From: Craterostigma plantagineum
Lineage: Eukaryota > Streptophyta > Magnoliopsida > Lamiales > Linderniaceae
Direction: 5' to 3'
Assembly (NCBI GenBank): GCA_027422505.1
Contig: JAPQWV010000017.1
Location: 15,501,501-15,565,500, forward strand
Length of the DNA: 64,000 nt
A program made the position numbers and the translations under genes. Below the pieces are notes generated by a model, which was given only the letters and a program-made list of their open reading frames with translations, was not told the DNA's origin and ran no database searches. This document shows, piece by piece, positions 62,730 through 64,000 of this stretch. Each line of letters starts with the position of its first letter. Within the stretch, counting starts at the first letter, position 1.

Positions 62730-63988
62730 TCGGGGGCAACCATGATAGGTGCTGCAATCAATCGCTCCTTAAGCAAATTAAAGGCATGCAAACATTCATC
62801 GTTAAAATCAAACGGAGCATCTTTCTCAAGTAATCTGGACATGGGTCGAGCAATTTTAGAAAAATCCTTAATGAACCTACGATAGAAGCCAGCATGTCCT
62901 AGAAAACTCCTAATTGATCTCACGTTCGAGGGGACAGGTAATTTTTCTATTGTCTCTAATTTAGCTCGGTCCACTTCGATTCCTTTAGAGGAAATCTTAT
63001 GGCCCAGAACTATACCCTCTCGAACCATGAAATGACACTTCTCCCAATTAAGTGCCAAGTTCGTTTCTTCGCAGCGTGCGAGTACAAGCTTCAGATTAGC
63101 AAGGCACACATCAAACGACGACCCAAATATCGAAAAATCATCCATAAACACCTCCATTACCTCACCTACCAACTTGTCGAATATTGCCATCATACATCGC
63201 TGGAAGGTGGCTGGAGCGTTGCATAGACCGAATGGCATCCTTCGATACGCAAACGTACCGAAGGGACAAGTGAATGTGGTCTTCTCCTGGTCCTCAGGTG
63301 CAATGGGAATCTGCAGATATCCTGAAAGACCATCAAGAAAGCAATAAAATGAATGACCAGATAATTTTTCTAGCATTTGATCAATAAATGGTAAGGGGAA
63401 ATGGTCCTTTCTCGTGGCGTCGTTTAATTTTCTGTAGTCAATGCACACACGCCACCCAGTAACGGTCCTTGTTGGAATCAATTCATTCTTATCGTTAGTG
63501 ACGACCGTCATTCCTCCCTTCTTCGGGACCACTTGGACCGGACTTACCCAAGCGCTATCTGAGATAGGGTAGATCATCCCCGCGTCTAGTAGCTTAATAA
63601 CCTCTTTCTTCACGACATCTTTCATATTCGGATTGAGTCGCCTTTGACGTTGGGCGACTGGCTTAAACTCGTCCTCCATCAGGATCTTGTGCGTACAGTA
63701 GCTCGGACTGATCCCTCTGATGTCGGATATCTTCCACGCCAATGCCTTCTTGTGTGCTCTCAACACTTCCAAAAGCTGGCCCTTCTGTCCGTTGTCGAGA
63801 CTCGATGAAATGATGACTGGTAGCCCTCCATTGTTTCCGAGAAACGCATACTCGAGGTGGTCAGGTAACGGCTTCAACTCTAGGACGGGTGGCTCCTCGA
63901 CCGAGCTCTTTTCCTTGTCTTCTTCGCTACTCTCGTCGATAGCTATGATGGGCTCGTCGACTTCCTCCCCACACTCGTCAATTGCCAA
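62708..63988 (-). pseudogene. Athila reverse transcriptase
   Basis: A 426-codon frame: acidic linker, LEYAFLGNNGGLPVIISSSL, ALAWKISDIRGISPSYCTHK, VAQRQRRLNPNMKDVVKKEV, SDSAWVSPVQVVPKKGGMTV, GWRVCIDYRKLNDATRKDHF, CFLDGLSGYLQIPIA, FGTFAYRRMPFGLCNAPATF, and the active site EVFMDDFSIFG (FMDD, the Athila variant of YVDD). Then FLGHAGFYRRFIKDFSKIAR of the connection. All RT motifs are present and uninterrupted; only the junction to RNase H is frameshifted. It converts element RNA to cDNA. Confidence 0.92.
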
Positions 63989-64000
63989 AATTTTCTGTGT

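Larger units (their letters stand above)
60888..63999 (-). mobile_element. Athila-lineage Ty3/Gypsy element, pol region (continues past the window)
   Basis: Minus-strand pol with RT, RNase H and integrase in Gypsy order. After the integrase stop (60,970) comes the block TTAAAAGAAGCGCTCCTTGG and GAGGCAACCCAGG, typical of the post-pol region of Athila elements. The FMDDFS RT active site and HYYGGE-type integrase tail also point to Athila. gag and protease lie beyond position 64,000; no LTR of this element was identified. The ORF at 55,612-58,425 lies in the position of the Athila third ORF. Confidence 0.8.

Overview
This is a plant nuclear window, almost certainly angiosperm heterochromatin. 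It consists of nested transposable elements with one truncated host gene. The plant call rests on L1-type LINEs with DUF4283/zinc-knuckle ORF1 proteins, two Cassandra TRIMs carrying 5S-rRNA-like LTRs, Ty3/Gypsy elements of the Tekay/Del, Tat and Athila lineages, a Copia integrase scrap, hAT and Mutator-like pieces, and a PDIL2-1-like gene with plant splice sites. Nothing looks bacterial or organellar. No intact transposition-competent element and no complete tRNA or rRNA gene was found.

Layout. 0-5.9 kb: a Copia integrase scrap, then minus-strand L1 LINEs. One LINE is split by a hAT-like MITE with a target duplication and also carries the 3' tail of another LINE with its own target duplication. 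5.9-8.4 kb: coiled-coil ORF remnants between two copies of a 335-bp promoter-like direct repeat. 8.4-12.1 kb: an AT-rich ~425-bp tandem repeat, interrupted by nested LINE-like insertions. 12.1-14.2 kb: unassigned AT-rich DNA with one weak spliced-ORF candidate. 14.2-26.5 kb: a Tekay-like Gypsy element whose 5' LTR contains a complete Cassandra and an ORF1-only LINE. Its pol is cut off at a second Cassandra, followed by a LINE tail and chimeric LTR pieces. 26.5-28.8 kb: a hAT transposase relic and a fold-back MITE.

28.9-29.8 kb: the PDI-like gene, which has lost its thioredoxin-fold exons but keeps exon 1 and the last three exons. A 12-kb Tat-lineage Gypsy element (29,789-41,830, TSD TATTT) lies just downstream, with gag, pol, a second RNase H, a 3' tandem array and antisense ORFs. 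42.4-46.5 kb: a Tekay element split by a hAT-like element, with its 5' half inverted. 49.9-55.3 kb: another internally deleted Tekay element. 55.6-64 kb: an Athila-lineage element on the minus strand with a downstream ORF. An opposite-strand 54-residue single-TM microgene with TATA box and poly(A) signals lies between that ORF and pol, beside a dense field of TTTCGAAA/GCGAAAAT motifs.

The genes do not form a cellular pathway. They are parts of selfish elements inserted into each other. Insertion order can be read from the duplications: Cassandra-1 and LINE-E inside the Tekay-1 LTR, the MITE and a LINE tail inside LINE-B, and the Tat element beside the PDI relic. All family assignments were made by eye from motifs, without database searches.
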